DNA of 64,000 bases from Chrysoperla carnea (Eukaryota > Arthropoda > Insecta > Neuroptera > Chrysopidae): the NCBI RefSeq assembly GCF_905475395.1, contig NC_058338.1, forward strand, positions 43,373,935-43,437,934, in the 5' to 3' direction. Positions 1 to 13,440 of the stretch are shown here, in pieces. Under the pieces are notes generated by a model that worked only from the letters and a program-made list of their open reading frames with translations, did not search any database and was not told the DNA's origin. Position numbers and translations under genes: made by a program. Position 1 is the first letter of the stretch; every line of letters starts with the position of its first letter.

Positions 1-3000
1 AGAGAGATTTTCATGTTTATCCAAATTAATCTTCTTTTAATTATTTAGAAAATAAAAAATTTTTATTTTATTTTCAAGCAACAATAGCATTGATTGACGA
101 AAAAATTCGAGATAGAATCTTACGTAGGAAGAGGGACAGGAGTTCGAGAAATATCATGTACTTTTGGCTTGAAAATGAGATGCCGTTGAGTTTCCTCTTT
201 TATTAGCACCCGAGATATAAGCGAAAATGTCGAAAAAAGTGCTATTTTCCCGGTTTTATCCCTAATAAACAAAAGAGGCCATTTTTGTACATCAGATAAT
301 TTTTTTTTTAAATACTGTACTGTCCCTTTTATAAGTTTTATTAATTAGCGAGATATAAAATTTAAAAAAAAAAAAATTATTTCCAGTTTTTCAAATTTTG
401 TCCTTCAATATCATTTAAATTGTTAGATTAGCGGCAAAAGTGTCAGACACCTCTTTTGTAGAACGATCAACTTCCTACAAAATATGTGTTGAGATTTGCT
501 GTACGTTAAAATGTCAAGATATGAATTTTTTTATAATGGGTTGACGTAAAAATGAAAACTTTGATGAGGAAGACCTTTCTATTAATATTAATATCTCATA
601 TTTGGAAGTAATTCTCTGGAAGTGCATAAAAACTATTGTTCGGCATCGAGAGTGAAAGAAAATAGTCGATTATTTTGACTAACCCAATTGTAGATGTAGA
701 TATGCATCCTCTTGATTGTAATCCTGTTTATTTTAATAAACAGCAAGCCTTTGAACTGTCAATAGTAAGACAAAAATAATGAAAAGAGCACAAAGAGAAT
801 ACGGCATAGAAAGCTTAGAACAGATGAATCTGCCGAAGATATTACTTCTTCATTATCTGAGCAAGTAACATTCAGAGTTACAATATATCTAATAATTATA
901 GACGTACTTGAGGTTGAACTGCAAAAGAAACGATAATTTTACAGCAATTTTTACAGTAACATTTAGTTTCCAAGCAATTTGATCAATTTGAACACTGAGA
1001 GTGCCTTTTTGATTAATATATCCATCTATGTTCTTATTTAACAACGATAAGTTAAGCCGGAGAACTGCCCTGAACAACCAACGCGATTTAACAGGTTCTA
1101 AGAAATAAAGAACTTGAAACTAAAGGACTAAAAAGATCTTTATTGATAAATTTTTTTACGGAAGCGATAATTTTTGAAACTGTCTATGTGTGTAAAATTT
1201 GTTAAGCCGCCTTTGTCCAAAACAGTCGCATCCGTGTGTGTTGGGCATTAGATGTTAATATGTTTATGTTTATCAATCTAATATTATATTAAATATGAAA
1301 AGGTACGTCTTAATCGGAAACCAACACTTGCCAAACAGCAACTTTTGGCCAGACCACTCTTACCATTTGACCAAAGGGTCAAAACCAAAGGGTTGGTAGG
1401 TCAAATTGACCTACCAAGACAGTAAATAAATAGAAGTAAAAGAGACAGCATTAAGCTATAAAAGATTTTTACTGTGTAATAAATAAAAACTTGCAGGCCT
1501 TCGAAAAAACTGAAATTTAAGAGAATTTTTCTAAATGAATTCTTCTGGTGTATTTATTCACATTATATTATTAATACATAAAGAAAATTCGGTAGTAGCC
1601 CCCATATTAACATGTACGTTACAGTAATAACTAAAATAAAATATTTCATAACAGATCATTTACGAATTGATTAAAAAAATTGTAATAAATAGTGAATGCA
1701 AAGTTAATATTAGAATGAAATATTATTAACTGGACAGTATTTAACAGTGAATGAAACAATTTTATGTTTATGAATGAAACAGACTAACCAAGTCGATACA
1801 ATTCAAGCGTTCAAGGTACATTGAATGCATGAGCATGTATGTATTGTACATATAAACCTATATATATATATATATATATCTATGGTTGTCATTATGAATG
1901 GAGGCAACCACTATCACATATGTCAAATGAGTTCAATTAAACAATATAAATACATATAAAATACATGAAAGTATATATGCAAATCAATATTTAAATATCT
2001 AACATGTATTTATATATTTTATTATTCAATAATACTTATTTTATATGAATATATCAAGTTATTGTATTTAATAAATGTATTGTTAACACACCACAAAAAA
2101 TGGTGGTGTTTCACTGAACTTATCAACTAGTACAAAACATAACTAAAACTTATATAGATTTACACAACATTTAGGTACTTACTCTTCATATGCCTCGGTC
2201 ATGATTTGAAATATCAAATATTCTATTATGTGTCCATTTCTGCACTTTTTTCACCATTTTTAAAACATAAATACATCGACATACACCACACAACTATGCA
2301 ATTAGTGAAAAACCTATTTAGGCTTTGACTGTACGTAAAGCGCATGTGCTAAATAAATTTAACATTTGTGTAGAATTATGAATAAGAATTATTTCGAATT
2401 TGAATTCGATCGACATGTTAACGAATAAAAAACCTTCAAGTTTTATATCGTTAGTAATATTAAAATGATATGAATTCGGTGATAACTAAATTACAGAAAA
2501 TAAAAACATATATAATGGGCTGCTGCTTGTATTTTGTAATCCTTTAAAAGTTTAATTAATGTAACTAAGTGATAATAACTAAATTTTGGGCCTGAACTAT
2601 TTAGCCCTGTTTACGGCGCCAAACATATTGAAATTATACGTAGAAATTTTTCATGAATAAGAAATATCATCGACCATATAGAACTGGATGCGTCCTGGTC
2701 TTATATCCCACCATTACTATTTTTTGTTGAATTCACATGAATAGCGAAAATAAAATAACTCGCGACGTATAATACAGATCGAAATGGGCTAGGAATTGAT
2801 ACAGTTTTTGTTTGTTTGTTTCAAGAGGGCTTTTTATACAGCCAAGATACGTCCAGCTCTATATGTCGATGCTTAAAGTCATTCATAATAACAAGATTTA
2901 CACTTTCAATTTTTTTTGATTCACCTATCTGAGTATATTTTTAAGATCGCAGCGCCGCGATAATAAAAAAATGAACTATTTATTCGGTCACCCAGCTGAT

Positions 3001-3834
3001 CATTTTCATTGAATAAAAAGATTGTAGAACTTTTTATTTGTTGTTATACTTTAGGAAATTCGTGTAAAATATTACTCACTGAATTACATTCAGCTACACA
3101 GCAATGTCAATTTAAAGGCATTTTATTTGCTTTTCAAAAAAAAATTTCGGTTTTCCAAACAAAGAACACTAGAATAGCATAAAATTAATAATCCTAAGAT
3201 TATTAATTTTATAATATAAAGCCAAGCGAAGCCATAATATATGGCGAATATTATACATTTTTATAATATTCTATGTCTATAAAGTGACCTATAAAAAGGA
3301 TCCAATTAAAATCGGTAGATAGAGTCGTCCTTATAGAGATTGTCCAATGCGAGTCTCAAGTTTCATAGATTAGTATTTCACATGGAAAACGACCATAGAT
3401 AGCGATGTAAATAAAATCGTAGCTTATTTCGTTCTAATCTGCTATTGTCTGCTATAAAGACCCATCATTTAAAATCTACTAAAGATATTGGTATACGACT
3501 TTTATAGTTTTCTTTCAAAACAAAAAAAAAAATAGAAAAAAGGAAGGCATACTTATATAGCAGTTAAACTGAAGATTGTACAATGGCGTAACTATACCAT
3601 TAAGGCTCGTTCGGCAAATTCATTGGATGGTGCTCTCGCTCAATATAAAAAAGCTCAATCAACGTTATAAACTGTACACGAAATAAAGAGGGTGCGTTAT
3701 TGTCGAAGTTTGCGCAATCTTCTGTTTAATATATGCATTAAATATTACTATTCGTTGTGTGCGTAGTCATGGTAGGGACAATAAAAGCCAGCGCTTCCAG
3801 TGAAAAATTTTGGCGTTAAAGGAGGCTGTTATGA
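1..3834. other. Intergenic region, no gene supported
   Basis: AT-rich sequence with stops in all frames and only short chance reading frames. It holds a (TA)n run at about 1860-1879, many A/T homopolymers and one perfect palindrome at 3179-3212. A short stretch around 690-870 reads like scraps of coding sequence in shifting frames, but no open frame or splice pattern supports a gene. Confidence 0.6.
3179..3212. repeat. Perfect 15-bp-arm palindrome
   Basis: The arm at 3179-3193 is exactly complementary to 3198-3212, separated by CTAA. It would form an AT-rich hairpin. No flanking gene suggests a role as a terminator or an RNA. Confidence 0.8.
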
Positions 3835-4230
3835 CCACGGTCGTATATACAGGTCTGACAACTCGTTGCCCAAACCTGTGAGCGATACGCGTATCGCTAC
3901 TGGAGCTTCTTGATCTAGACTGCAGATGGCGTGCTTGTCGAAGCTTACGTTATCAATACGAAATAAAGTATTGTTTTTTTTGAAAATTGTTGAACTAAAG
4001 ACTTTCAAATTTGTTAAAAAACATATAACATTTTATTAATTATAAATAAAACTAAATAATAATATATTTTCTTGTAAAAAGACGCTGACATACGCGGTCG
4101 AGAATACAAACGACTACTCATGCGCCACCAGTGTTCCACGCGAGAACTACTTTACGGTTCAACTATATCGATCACGCTTCACTCTATGGGATGGTATATG
4201 AAGTTAACAGACCTGTATATACGACCGTGG
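3835..4230. mobile_element. 396-bp terminal-inverted-repeat element with 6-bp target duplication
   Basis: The left end reads CCACGGTCGTATATACAGGT and the right end is its exact reverse complement; the match continues for about 23 bp. The hexamer TTATGA sits directly outside both ends (3829-3834 and 4231-4236), as expected of a target site duplication. The element has no open frame, so it is non-autonomous. A 6-bp duplication does not by itself name a superfamily; hAT-like or a rarer group are both possible. Its outer 100 bp or so at each end are clearly richer in G+C than the flanks. Confidence 0.85.
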
Positions 4231-5277
4231 TTATGACTAATTTGCAGTTCTTTACATGTTAATCTTATAGAAAATGTCAAACTAAAATTATTGAAAAACA
4301 CTAATTAATTAAACTTAATGCATTAAAAATTGTGAAATTAAGAAATCAAATTGCACAAATATTATTTTTCAAAAGTAAATTATCATAATTATTTATTTAA
4401 ATTTGTGAGACAATAATATTAAATTTTTAACGTAACTCATAAATGCAATCCATTAAATTATATATGCATCCATACAATTCTATAATTAAAGTAGTGTATC
4501 GTTACCATGGAAACGCCTCCAAAAAAACTCACGCACGGTGCGAATACAGCTATAATTCACGTTACTTAATACGTTAATATTATAATTTTATATTACGTAC
4601 ATACATTATTCGTTAGGTGCCTTTTGAAGGTGTTAACTTTCTAGTACATCACCTACCTTATTTAAAGCACAAACTCATATTTTGCATGCCTTCTAAAATG
4701 AAAATTAGTATGTGTTGAGTTAGTGTCAAGAGTTTGAATTTAAAGGTTGCCAACTTCCCAATCCCTCTACTGAGTTTTTAAGACTTTGCACTTTTCCAAA
4801 TTGAGCTAGAGGGTTGAAATTTGGTATGAAAGTTGAGTTAGTTTAAAGAATGTGTTATTGAAGTAAATATCTAATAGTAACAAATATTAAACAAGGGAAG
4901 AAATACAACTTCAGTGATTTAGTGCTCACGAGTATTTATTAAATAAAAAAACCATTTGCTTTGTGTGGTTAAGCACATCCCACATAAATTTTATGTTGTC
5001 ATATTGAAATCTTTAGTCTAAATAAGTGACATATAACTTCAGCCACTCAGACTTACAGCGTTACCGGTGTAAAAAAATAACCAAACTTAAAGAACCTTGA
5101 AATTGGAATATGTGAAAAAGCATTATGATGGTTCAATACACTTTTGTACTTATAAATACACACTAGATTTATTGACAAAAAATAAAATTAAAAAATGTGA
5201 TTAAACTTTTATGGACAGAGTTATGTTACAAATATCATTTACATATTAGCTATAAAATTACAATATTTTTAACAAAA

Positions 5278-5283
5278 TTTATT
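5278..5283 (-). promoter_or_regulatory. Poly(A) signal AATAAA for UVRAG
   Basis: On the minus strand AATAAA lies about 80 bp past the UVRAG stop codon, a normal distance for an insect 3' UTR. It is the first canonical hexamer seen after the stop. Confidence 0.5.
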
Positions 5284-5363
5284 CACCCTTTTTGGGGCAC
5301 TTCGATCAACTTTCATATTTATATCAAATCTTAAAAGATACAAAATAAATAATACTGGTCCAT

Positions 5364-8300
5364 TTAAAATTGATTTATTGGTAAATCAATATTATCATCA
5401 GGAAAATTACGAGATATTGTAGTACCTAATATTTCTTCGGGGTATAAATGTTCCTCTGAACACACTAAGGCAGGTCCATTATTTAACCATTCCTGTAGAA
5501 ATTCAGTTCTCCCTTCTTGTAAACTATTCGATAGTGTTGAATCTTCAACATTGAGATGACTTGTTTGTTTATTTGGTTCAGAACTAGGACTAGCATCATA
5601 ACGGGAAGTTGAGCATTCTGCTCCATTGTAGGATTCCATCGAGCGTGCAATACGAATTTTTTTTGTATTTGGAAGTAGCATAGGTTCAGTTACTTTTAAC
5701 GTAGGATGGTCATTAAATGAATTGCACAGAAGATGACTAACACGTGGATCTAATAAATCTAATCCTTGCTCTATGTTACAATCCACACAATGTGAACTTC
5801 CTACAGATAATTGCGATTCATTACTTTTAGACATATCACAGTTGGAAATTGGTGTTTTATCATTATTTAAACTTGCTATTTGTAATCCGAGAAGTGATCG
5901 TGATTTATTACCGGTTTGATCTGAAAAATTGTAAATACATGTTATTAATATGTGAATTTGAAAATTTAAGATTTCACTTTTAATTCTCATTTCTAAATAT
6001 TACGACTTTAGTTAGAACTTATATTATGAAAACTAAGGTAATAATTATTTAAGTTTTTTTAATTGAAACTCAACAATTTTTCTAATTCGATGCGTCATAT
6101 TCTTCACCGTTTATTCATAACGAAATATGTAGTGACTTGACCCAAAAATAAGCCCATAGTCACACTAATGATGAATTCTTTCCGCATGGTGGGCTATGAT
6201 ATTATGATTGAACTTGAGATTATTTCGGTTCCTAATCATAATTTTAAGCAGAAAATAGAAGATTTGAGAATTTACATTCGATTTATCTATAATATTTTTT
6301 ACCTAAGAGGCATTTTTCTTCAGTGTTGCCAACTCAGTGGTTCTACCACTAAAACTAGTGGTTTTACTCTTCCTTTAGTAGGCAAAAATTATATTAGTGG
6401 ACAAATAATTTATAATTTATGCTAATTATTGTTTTGTGATAAAAATCGAAATATATACTGGCAACACGGCTGTCTAGTGGTTTTCAATCGCCTGTTTAGT
6501 GGACTTGAGAATTGAAAGTTGGAAACACTGCAATATTTCTTTCTCATTTCAATATTAATAGTTAATTTTTTTTTGCAAGTATGTTTTTGATATTTTGTTA
6601 AAAATTAATGAATAAACTGGTCAATATTTTTCTTCGTGTCCATTGAGGCATTTATTCAAAATGCTTAGAAGTACAATATGTCAAAATTCATACAATTTAG
6701 CTGGGAGTCAATTCTCATAAGGTTTGTGTGTGATCACGTCTAATTTTAATATTAAGAAAATTTAAGTTTATAAAATACTCCTGAATAAACGTATACAAAT
6801 CAAAACAGTACCTTTTCGTATAAAATAATCCATTGGCGAAGACGATGAACGATCAGATTTTAATGAAGAATTTTTTTTCGTATTTATTGATGTGTTCTTT
6901 TGCTGATGTGTATTGGATGCTGGTTCATAGTCATTGCGAAATTGCATTAACGTTAATAAATTTAGCAACGTTTTACGTAAATCAATAGTTGTTAAACCAC
7001 AATACCATCTCAATTGAGCAATATTTTTATTTAGTAAATACACAGCGTAATGAAAACAGCCTTGATCTTTCCCCCTAACATAAAGAGGGAACCTGAAAAA
7101 CAGTTAAACATTTGCATTTAATAACCTTGTTAAAGAATGAATAAGTAATTTTTATCAAAATACGTACTCGCGGTCTTTATCTGGAATTTTATCGGTAATA
7201 TAATCATAAATTTTTGATCGAGATCCATAATGATGAACAGGATACCGTAAAGGTACATGTAAAAAAATGCTACACATTTGTACAACATGTGCCACATATC
7301 CAAGACCAACACTGAGTGCCGTGTCGTCATTATCTGATAAGGATTCGCTGTCAGGTAAATAAACACCACATATCGTGTATGCTTTTTCACCCATCTGAAA
7401 GTAAAGTTTTTTAAATACAAAACCCAAAGGAGTCTAATTGTTAACCCAGGAAATTTTTTGAAGAGGAGCTTGAACTTTATACTTTTTTCATGTTCTTACT
7501 TTTTTTAAATTTATTTCATTCCCTAAAAATTTTTACAAGTCCGAATTTTTAGTCTGCATAAATAATGTAAAAAATGTTTATTTGTCGATACGGAAAAGAC
7601 GCAAAATGGGGATAGAAGTTTGTGTAAATTATTTGTAGTTACTGTTTTTTATTTATTTTTTAGTTTGTCAAAAATAACGTGCTTCGCGAATTCAACTTAA
7701 ATTGATCCTAGAGAGAAGCAAACTTGATATATTTTTTATCTTGATTAAAACATTAACACTCATGACGTCTTGTCTATAAACAAGAACAATAATAATTGGT
7801 CCATCATAGTAATTTCAATTAATGTTATGCGGGAGCTGTAATCATCGATTTACCTGCAGAATAAATAAGCTTAACTTACCTTTTCAATCGGATAAATATT
7901 TAACAATTCGGATATCAGCTGCTTTCTCCTTAAATTTAAATAAACAGAAGCATGAAGATACGCATCCCTTGTATCGACACATCGTTTACGCCAATCACGC
8001 ATTTTCTCCAAATCACGGCTTAATTGCCTGTATCTATCCATTAGCAATGACGCTTTTTAATAAAATAAAACCGATTATCATTTTTATAATTTGTTATGTT
8101 TATGTATAATAAATTTTTAACTTACAAGTATAATCGTTTTCGTCACTTAATTTATTAAAAGATTGAGTTAAATGTCTTAAATAAGCAGTTTTTCTATCTT
8201 TTTCCTTTGATAATAATTTGCAATTAAATTTTGCAGTTTCTATAATTTTTTTTAATCTCCAAATTTCCTGTCGTTGATATCTAGTTGGTTGAGACTAAAA

Positions 8301-11300
8301 CATACACAGAAAATGATTTTTTAAATTGTTAGAAAATTGTTTTATATTGAACTTGACATTGACTTTCATAATCGTTTTATATTCAATTCAACTTTTATTC
8401 ACCAATAGCAAGAAGAGATAAAGAAAGTTATTCTTTATATAAAATAACTTTTGTTGGAAATCTAATAAGTTCGATGGAACTAAATGCAAAATTTATATGA
8501 ACTTGTTTCGTATTCGATTTAATTGTTTCTATTCTAAGTGACTTAATACGAATAAAAATTTTGAATAATTTTTTTTTTTTCATCATATCAGACTAAAATT
8601 AATTGAATCGGATTGGATAGATTTAATTAAGAATTTGAATTGATCTGCGATTTAATTTGTTTTAAAAAATCGTTTACGTAAAACATTTAAATAAAACTGT
8701 GAAGTTTTACCTGTTGATTCAGAAATTTACTCAAGGATGTTACTGACATCGATAAAGCATTAACATTTTGTTTAATTGGTTTATTTGGTATTTCAGGTTC
8801 AGCGTTTTCATTAAACATAGGACATTTATTGCATATTTGATCTCGTAGATCCTTATTATCTAAAGTTCTATTTCTAATAGTTAATTGAAGGCTATGGAAT
8901 CTAAAAAAATATTAGAATTTTTTAATTTCAATTGAATACGGTAACTTACGAGAACTTAGAAACAAACTCTTTTCATTTTGGTAAGTATGCAGAAACATAT
9001 GAACATACTTTCGTCTATTTATTTATACAATTATTATTATGTTATTTTCTTGTATGAACTAAGGAAAGTATTGTAATTTGTAATTGCGAAAAAAGAGAGG
9101 TATGTAAATTTATTGGAGTCCATAGTAAATTACAAACAAGGTAATTACTTCGAGTAAATTTAATCGAATACACTTATTTTAACAAAAAACTTTTAAGTTT
9201 CATTTTGGGAAAACCCGGAAAATCTCTGTCCTACTCATATATGTAATACTCATATTCGGTTTTAACGTTAAGATGTCAGCGCCACGAGTAAATAAATGTA
9301 AACCATATTCTAAATACTCAGCTGATTTTTTCATTGAATAGAAAGGCTAAAGATGCCCACATCATTATACATCTAAATATGCTGTGCTATATTTGCTCCC
9401 CTAGTCTTTTATAATTGCGATAGTTTTCCTACTTTTTTTTATAAAATTTGTAGTTTGTTTTGTTATATGAATTTTTTACATATAATTTTTTCATTCAAAT
9501 TTAGCACCTTAAATTTTATAATTTTTTGTTTTTGATTTCCATTTTGAATTTTTTTGTTAAATGTTTTCATATACCAACATTTGTATTAGTTTTAATTTCA
9601 TAGTTGTGAGAAATTTTTATTTCCTGACTACAATTTGGAAATTTATGAAAAATTAACTCGCGATTTACTTTTTTAAACGACATAATGATCCAAATGAAAA
9701 TAAAAACAATTATTTTAATGTTTTATATAATTCTTTAACAAATTTTGTGTTGCATAAATTGTTACATTATTGTCTTTTATACGTGTATGGTATGTGCGTA
9801 TGGTTTACAATATTTTAAACAAACATTTCTGTTAAATATTATGTATCTATGGGCGTTGCAAACTATAGTTCTTATATTATCGCTAGATAGTCTTTCTTAG
9901 TATTAAAATCTAATATGGTAGGTCGAGAGAGAGGCCTGGCGAATTTCAATCGGTACAGACAATCATTTCTCTCTTTCGCAGTGTTTGCTGTGCATTTTTG
10001 GCAGTACTGGTGTTTATTATTTTTACCAACACATTCGTATAAATGTGTCTATCTTACCGCACACATGCATATGAGGTAAAAGCTACCTATTTGCATCTCA
10101 CCCCTCCCGCGACGGTTCTTTTTGCGGGATCAAATGGAGTTCTAGTCTAGTCTTTAATGAGGTTGAGTCTGCGGGTTTTTTTGTTTTTGCATTCAGATTT
10201 GCTCCTGTGGTGGCGTGCACCGTGTGATCCTTGGGACAGATATCCGTGCCAGCTGCGCAATAGCGGAATTCATAACTTACATGTGGGTGCAACAAACTTC
10301 ATTATTTAATTACTATGTAAAAAAAAAAGAAACACATGGAACCGGTTACCGCACCACGAATCGTTTTATTCAAGATATTGAAAAATATCTTAAATATTAA
10401 GCTATTTAAAGCTAAAGACCTGATTATTAAGATATTGAAAAATTCGATTAGCTATACTTCTGCATACTTACTCTCATTTATAAATATTATTGACATATAG
10501 CATCAAATAAATCCTTTAGATACTACATGTATATATCACAAGTAAAAAATACATACCTTTGTAATTTATCGATAGTATAACTTGTCCGAAGTTCTAATTT
10601 TGAAATATTAATATTAATATTTCGATAAATTTTTTCGGTTTCGTTGTTTGTAATAACATTTATATTATTTACGAACGGTATAGGTTTACTTATAATATTT
10701 TGTTTTAAACACGTTTGACTGGTAAAATATCCTCCAATAAATTGGAATATAATAGTATTATTTTCAAAAAAATTTGGTGATATTTCTTGAACTTTACTGC
10801 CTAAATATATCAAGCCAGAAAAGTATACTCCCCACACACACACAATTGAATCTGTATTACTATTACCGGTTAGCCAAATTCGTATAACAACACCTAAAAT
10901 TAAAAATAGTTTGGTATATCAAAAATTTAAATCAATTTCTTCTTTACAATTTTAACAATACTCTTCGGGGACAACAAATCTACATAAGAATTAGTTTTAT
11001 TTCTGTCGTCATGTTAAAATCTTAAGAAAAAGAAATGTGTGTAGATAAGTTTTTTCTGTCTCTACTAAAAAGTTTATTCGGGAGGCGTACGGGAAAAATC
11101 TGAAAATAGCTGCGTCGGGATAAAAATTTATTACGTATATTTTTTTGTATCTACCGTTTAGAATTAAAATTTCTATCTCTAATCAGGAAAAAAATAAACC
11201 ATCAAAATGAGATAAATTGAGGGAAGTGGGCGCTTGTTCGTACATCTGCGTCATTTTGAAGATATACACAAAAATTACCGTTTTGCACCAAATTTTGACC

Positions 11301-11825
11301 TATACTTATTCGACTTATTTTTTTAGTTTAGGACTAGAACTATTAGACAAGGGATATTTTAATATTGTTTATCTCAACGAAGATTACTTGTACCATTACA
11401 TCGTAAATATTTCATGTTATCAACTAAAACTATTCTTCATCGAGAATATTGATAATATTTTAATTCTTACCAGAATTATGACCATTTTCATTACTAAACT
11501 CCAATTCTTTCCATTTTGGATTTTCTGAATTGACTTTCTCACTAGTGTAAAATGGCGAACACATACTTGCTAAATGCAATGTGTAATATAAACTTTTACC
11601 TACTGAAGGGTCTAAGCTGACATTGTATCCAATTATTCGAACTAAGTGACGTAAACGTAGCTAAAACATTATACTTTAATTAGAAAACTTCGTAAACATA
11701 CTCTACCTTGATTTTTTATTTGAATAATTCAAAGTAAAAAAAAAAAAAAAAACAATAATTTAATTAGTTTATACCTGTTGTGTAAACAGCGGTGTCCAAT
11801 TTTTACACCGTGCTTGGCTAAACAT
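5364..11825 (-). CDS. Uvrag: UV radiation resistance-associated protein homologue (UVRAG), nine exons
   Basis: Known role of the family: UVRAG joins Vps34, Vps15 and Beclin-1/Atg6 in the class III PI3-kinase complex II that acts in autophagosome maturation and endosome traffic. CDS exons on the minus strand: 11825-11775, 11660-11471, 10893-10557, 8900-8711, 8294-8126, 8052-7880, 7394-7168, 7092-6812, 5920-5364. All introns are GT-AG and the phases join into 724 codons plus stop. Seen in the product: a C2-like domain at about residues 18-150 starting LRLRHL, a charged coiled coil at about 250-330, then a conserved block at 371-490 with [31 protein letters not shown] and [11 protein letters not shown], which are UVRAG signatures. 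The tail (500-724) is Ser/Asn-rich and looks disordered. The start is the first in-frame ATG after a TAA. A tiny upstream exon at 12100-12076 could instead add residues in frame. Confidence 0.93.
6321..6530. mobile_element. Small inverted-repeat element in UVRAG intron 8
   Basis: The ends CAGTGTTGCCAAC and GTTGGAAACACTG are near-perfect inverses over 13 bp, and the inside repeats variants of CTAGTGGTTT. No target duplication is visible, so the exact borders are uncertain. It lies wholly within the 891-bp intron 8 and has no coding capacity. Confidence 0.6.
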
Positions 11826-12790
11826 TTCAGAAAAACTTTTGGAGAGATGCTCTGATACGTTTTACAATTCAAAATAATCAAAACAAGTATCAATTTGACA
11901 GTATTTAGTAACCTAAAAAATAATTAATTAAAAAATAAGTAATACAAAGCGTACATCGTCAATGTTTTTAATTTCGAATATACATTTAACAATATAAATA
12001 AACACTATATTTTTTCGAAATTTGATAAGAAAATTTTGTATTATTTATGACATTACAAATATGATGACAGCTAACCTAAATGCCTCTTGAAATCTTTCAT
12101 TTTAAATGCCCTGAAGCTATCTGTAATTGATATTCTGTCAGAGTCAAAGACTTGGTCAGAGTCACTGCGTGAAGCTAGCACCCTTCCACATAAATTTTTT
12201 GAGACAAAATAATTGAAGTGAAAATAATTAATCCAGTTTTATTTATTTATTTTTATTCATGATTTTTATATTCAATTTTTTATTTTATAAACAATAAAAT
12301 ATACAGGGGATGTTGCTAAAATGTATTATATTACAACGCTCTACCACATATAGCTCCAGCTCAAAATAAGTCGATGTAGCTATAAACAATAAACATGCCC
12401 TGGACCGATAGGGACGCCAAAATTGGACCGATAGGGTTTTTGGCAACATCCAGAATATTAATTTATAATCTTTTCTGAACAAGAATCAATTGACAAAATG
12501 CGCTCTTCGAATTTTGCATCTCAACTCTACCTAACACCAGCTCTATAAACAATAAATTGTTATCTAAATGAAATGGTTCATGTAAAAATTAATAAATAGG
12601 CAACTTGTATTACGTATCGATGTTAACGGAAAGCGTAATTGCTTCCAAGAAAATCATTGATTGGAGTCAGCATTCTTTAAAATTATTTTTTTACTGTTTT
12701 GTGCATTCTTCTTTGCGGTTGATTGATTATTATGTATATAGATTATTATTTAATTTTGGTCTTTATATATTACAACTAATTCATATTATT

Positions 12791-13440
12791 AGCCTAAGAG
12801 GGACATGCATGTTTTACTCTCGAACAGGTACGTGAGTTTTTGTTGCGGAAATAAACGATTTAAGGTTACTCTAACAAATGCGGGAACATCAGCCAGGCAA
12901 TCGGAGATCGTAGGTCTGAGCGGAGAGGCAAACATGCAAAAAAAAATTTGTTTGCAACGATCAGGTACGTGGCTGATGTTTTGCCAGAATGTTAACAGAT
13001 ATGTTAAAAACAGTTTGTCAAAACATCAGCTAGGTAGTCGGAGACCGTAAGTCTAAGTGGAAAGCCTAAGTGGTACGTGGCTGATGTTTTGTCATAATGG
13101 TAAAAACAGTTTGCTAAAACATCAGCCACGTACCTGTTCATTGCAAAAAAATTTTTTATACAAGTTTGGCTTTCCACTCAGACTTACAGTCTCCGGCTAT
13201 CTGGCTGATGCTTTGACAAACTGTTTTTAACATCTCTGTTAACATTCTGGCAAAACATCAGCCACGTACCTGATCGTTGCAAACAAATTTTTTTTTGCAT
13301 GTTTGCCTCTCCGCTCAGACTTACGATTGCCTGGCTGATGTTCCGACATTTGTTAGAATAACCTTAAATCTTTTATTTCCGCAACAGAAAACTCACGTAC
13401 CTATTCGGCGAGAGATAAACATGCATGTCCCTCTTGATCT
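12791..13440. mobile_element. 650-bp foldback transposon, copy 1
   Basis: Starts AGCCTAAGAGGGACATGCAT and ends with the inverse of nearly the same sequence. Each arm is about 300 bp, so almost the whole element can fold on itself. The arms carry several copies of a motif based on ACATCAGCCACGTACCTG and GACTTACGGTCTCCGG, separated by poly(A/T) runs. Its first bases overlap chance reading frames that have no coding meaning. A second copy lies at 40291-40969. A clean target duplication is not visible. Confidence 0.85.

Noticed and set aside
600-900. Possible pseudogene
   Set aside because: Protein-like words occur in two frames, but the stops are close and no family can be named, so the evidence is too thin.
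7130-7420. 96-residue minus-strand frame overlapping UVRAG exon 7
   Set aside because: It is an out-of-frame shadow of the conserved UVRAG exon; the true frame has the family signatures.
10098-10295. GC-richer minus-strand frame inside UVRAG intron 3
   Set aside because: It has no acceptor/donor pair that keeps the UVRAG frame, and the C2 domain is continuous without it. Probably a transposon scrap.
12791-12806. Target duplication for the foldback elements
   Set aside because: Flanks such as ATTATT and ATATTG are only similar and AT-rich; the match is no better than chance in this genome.
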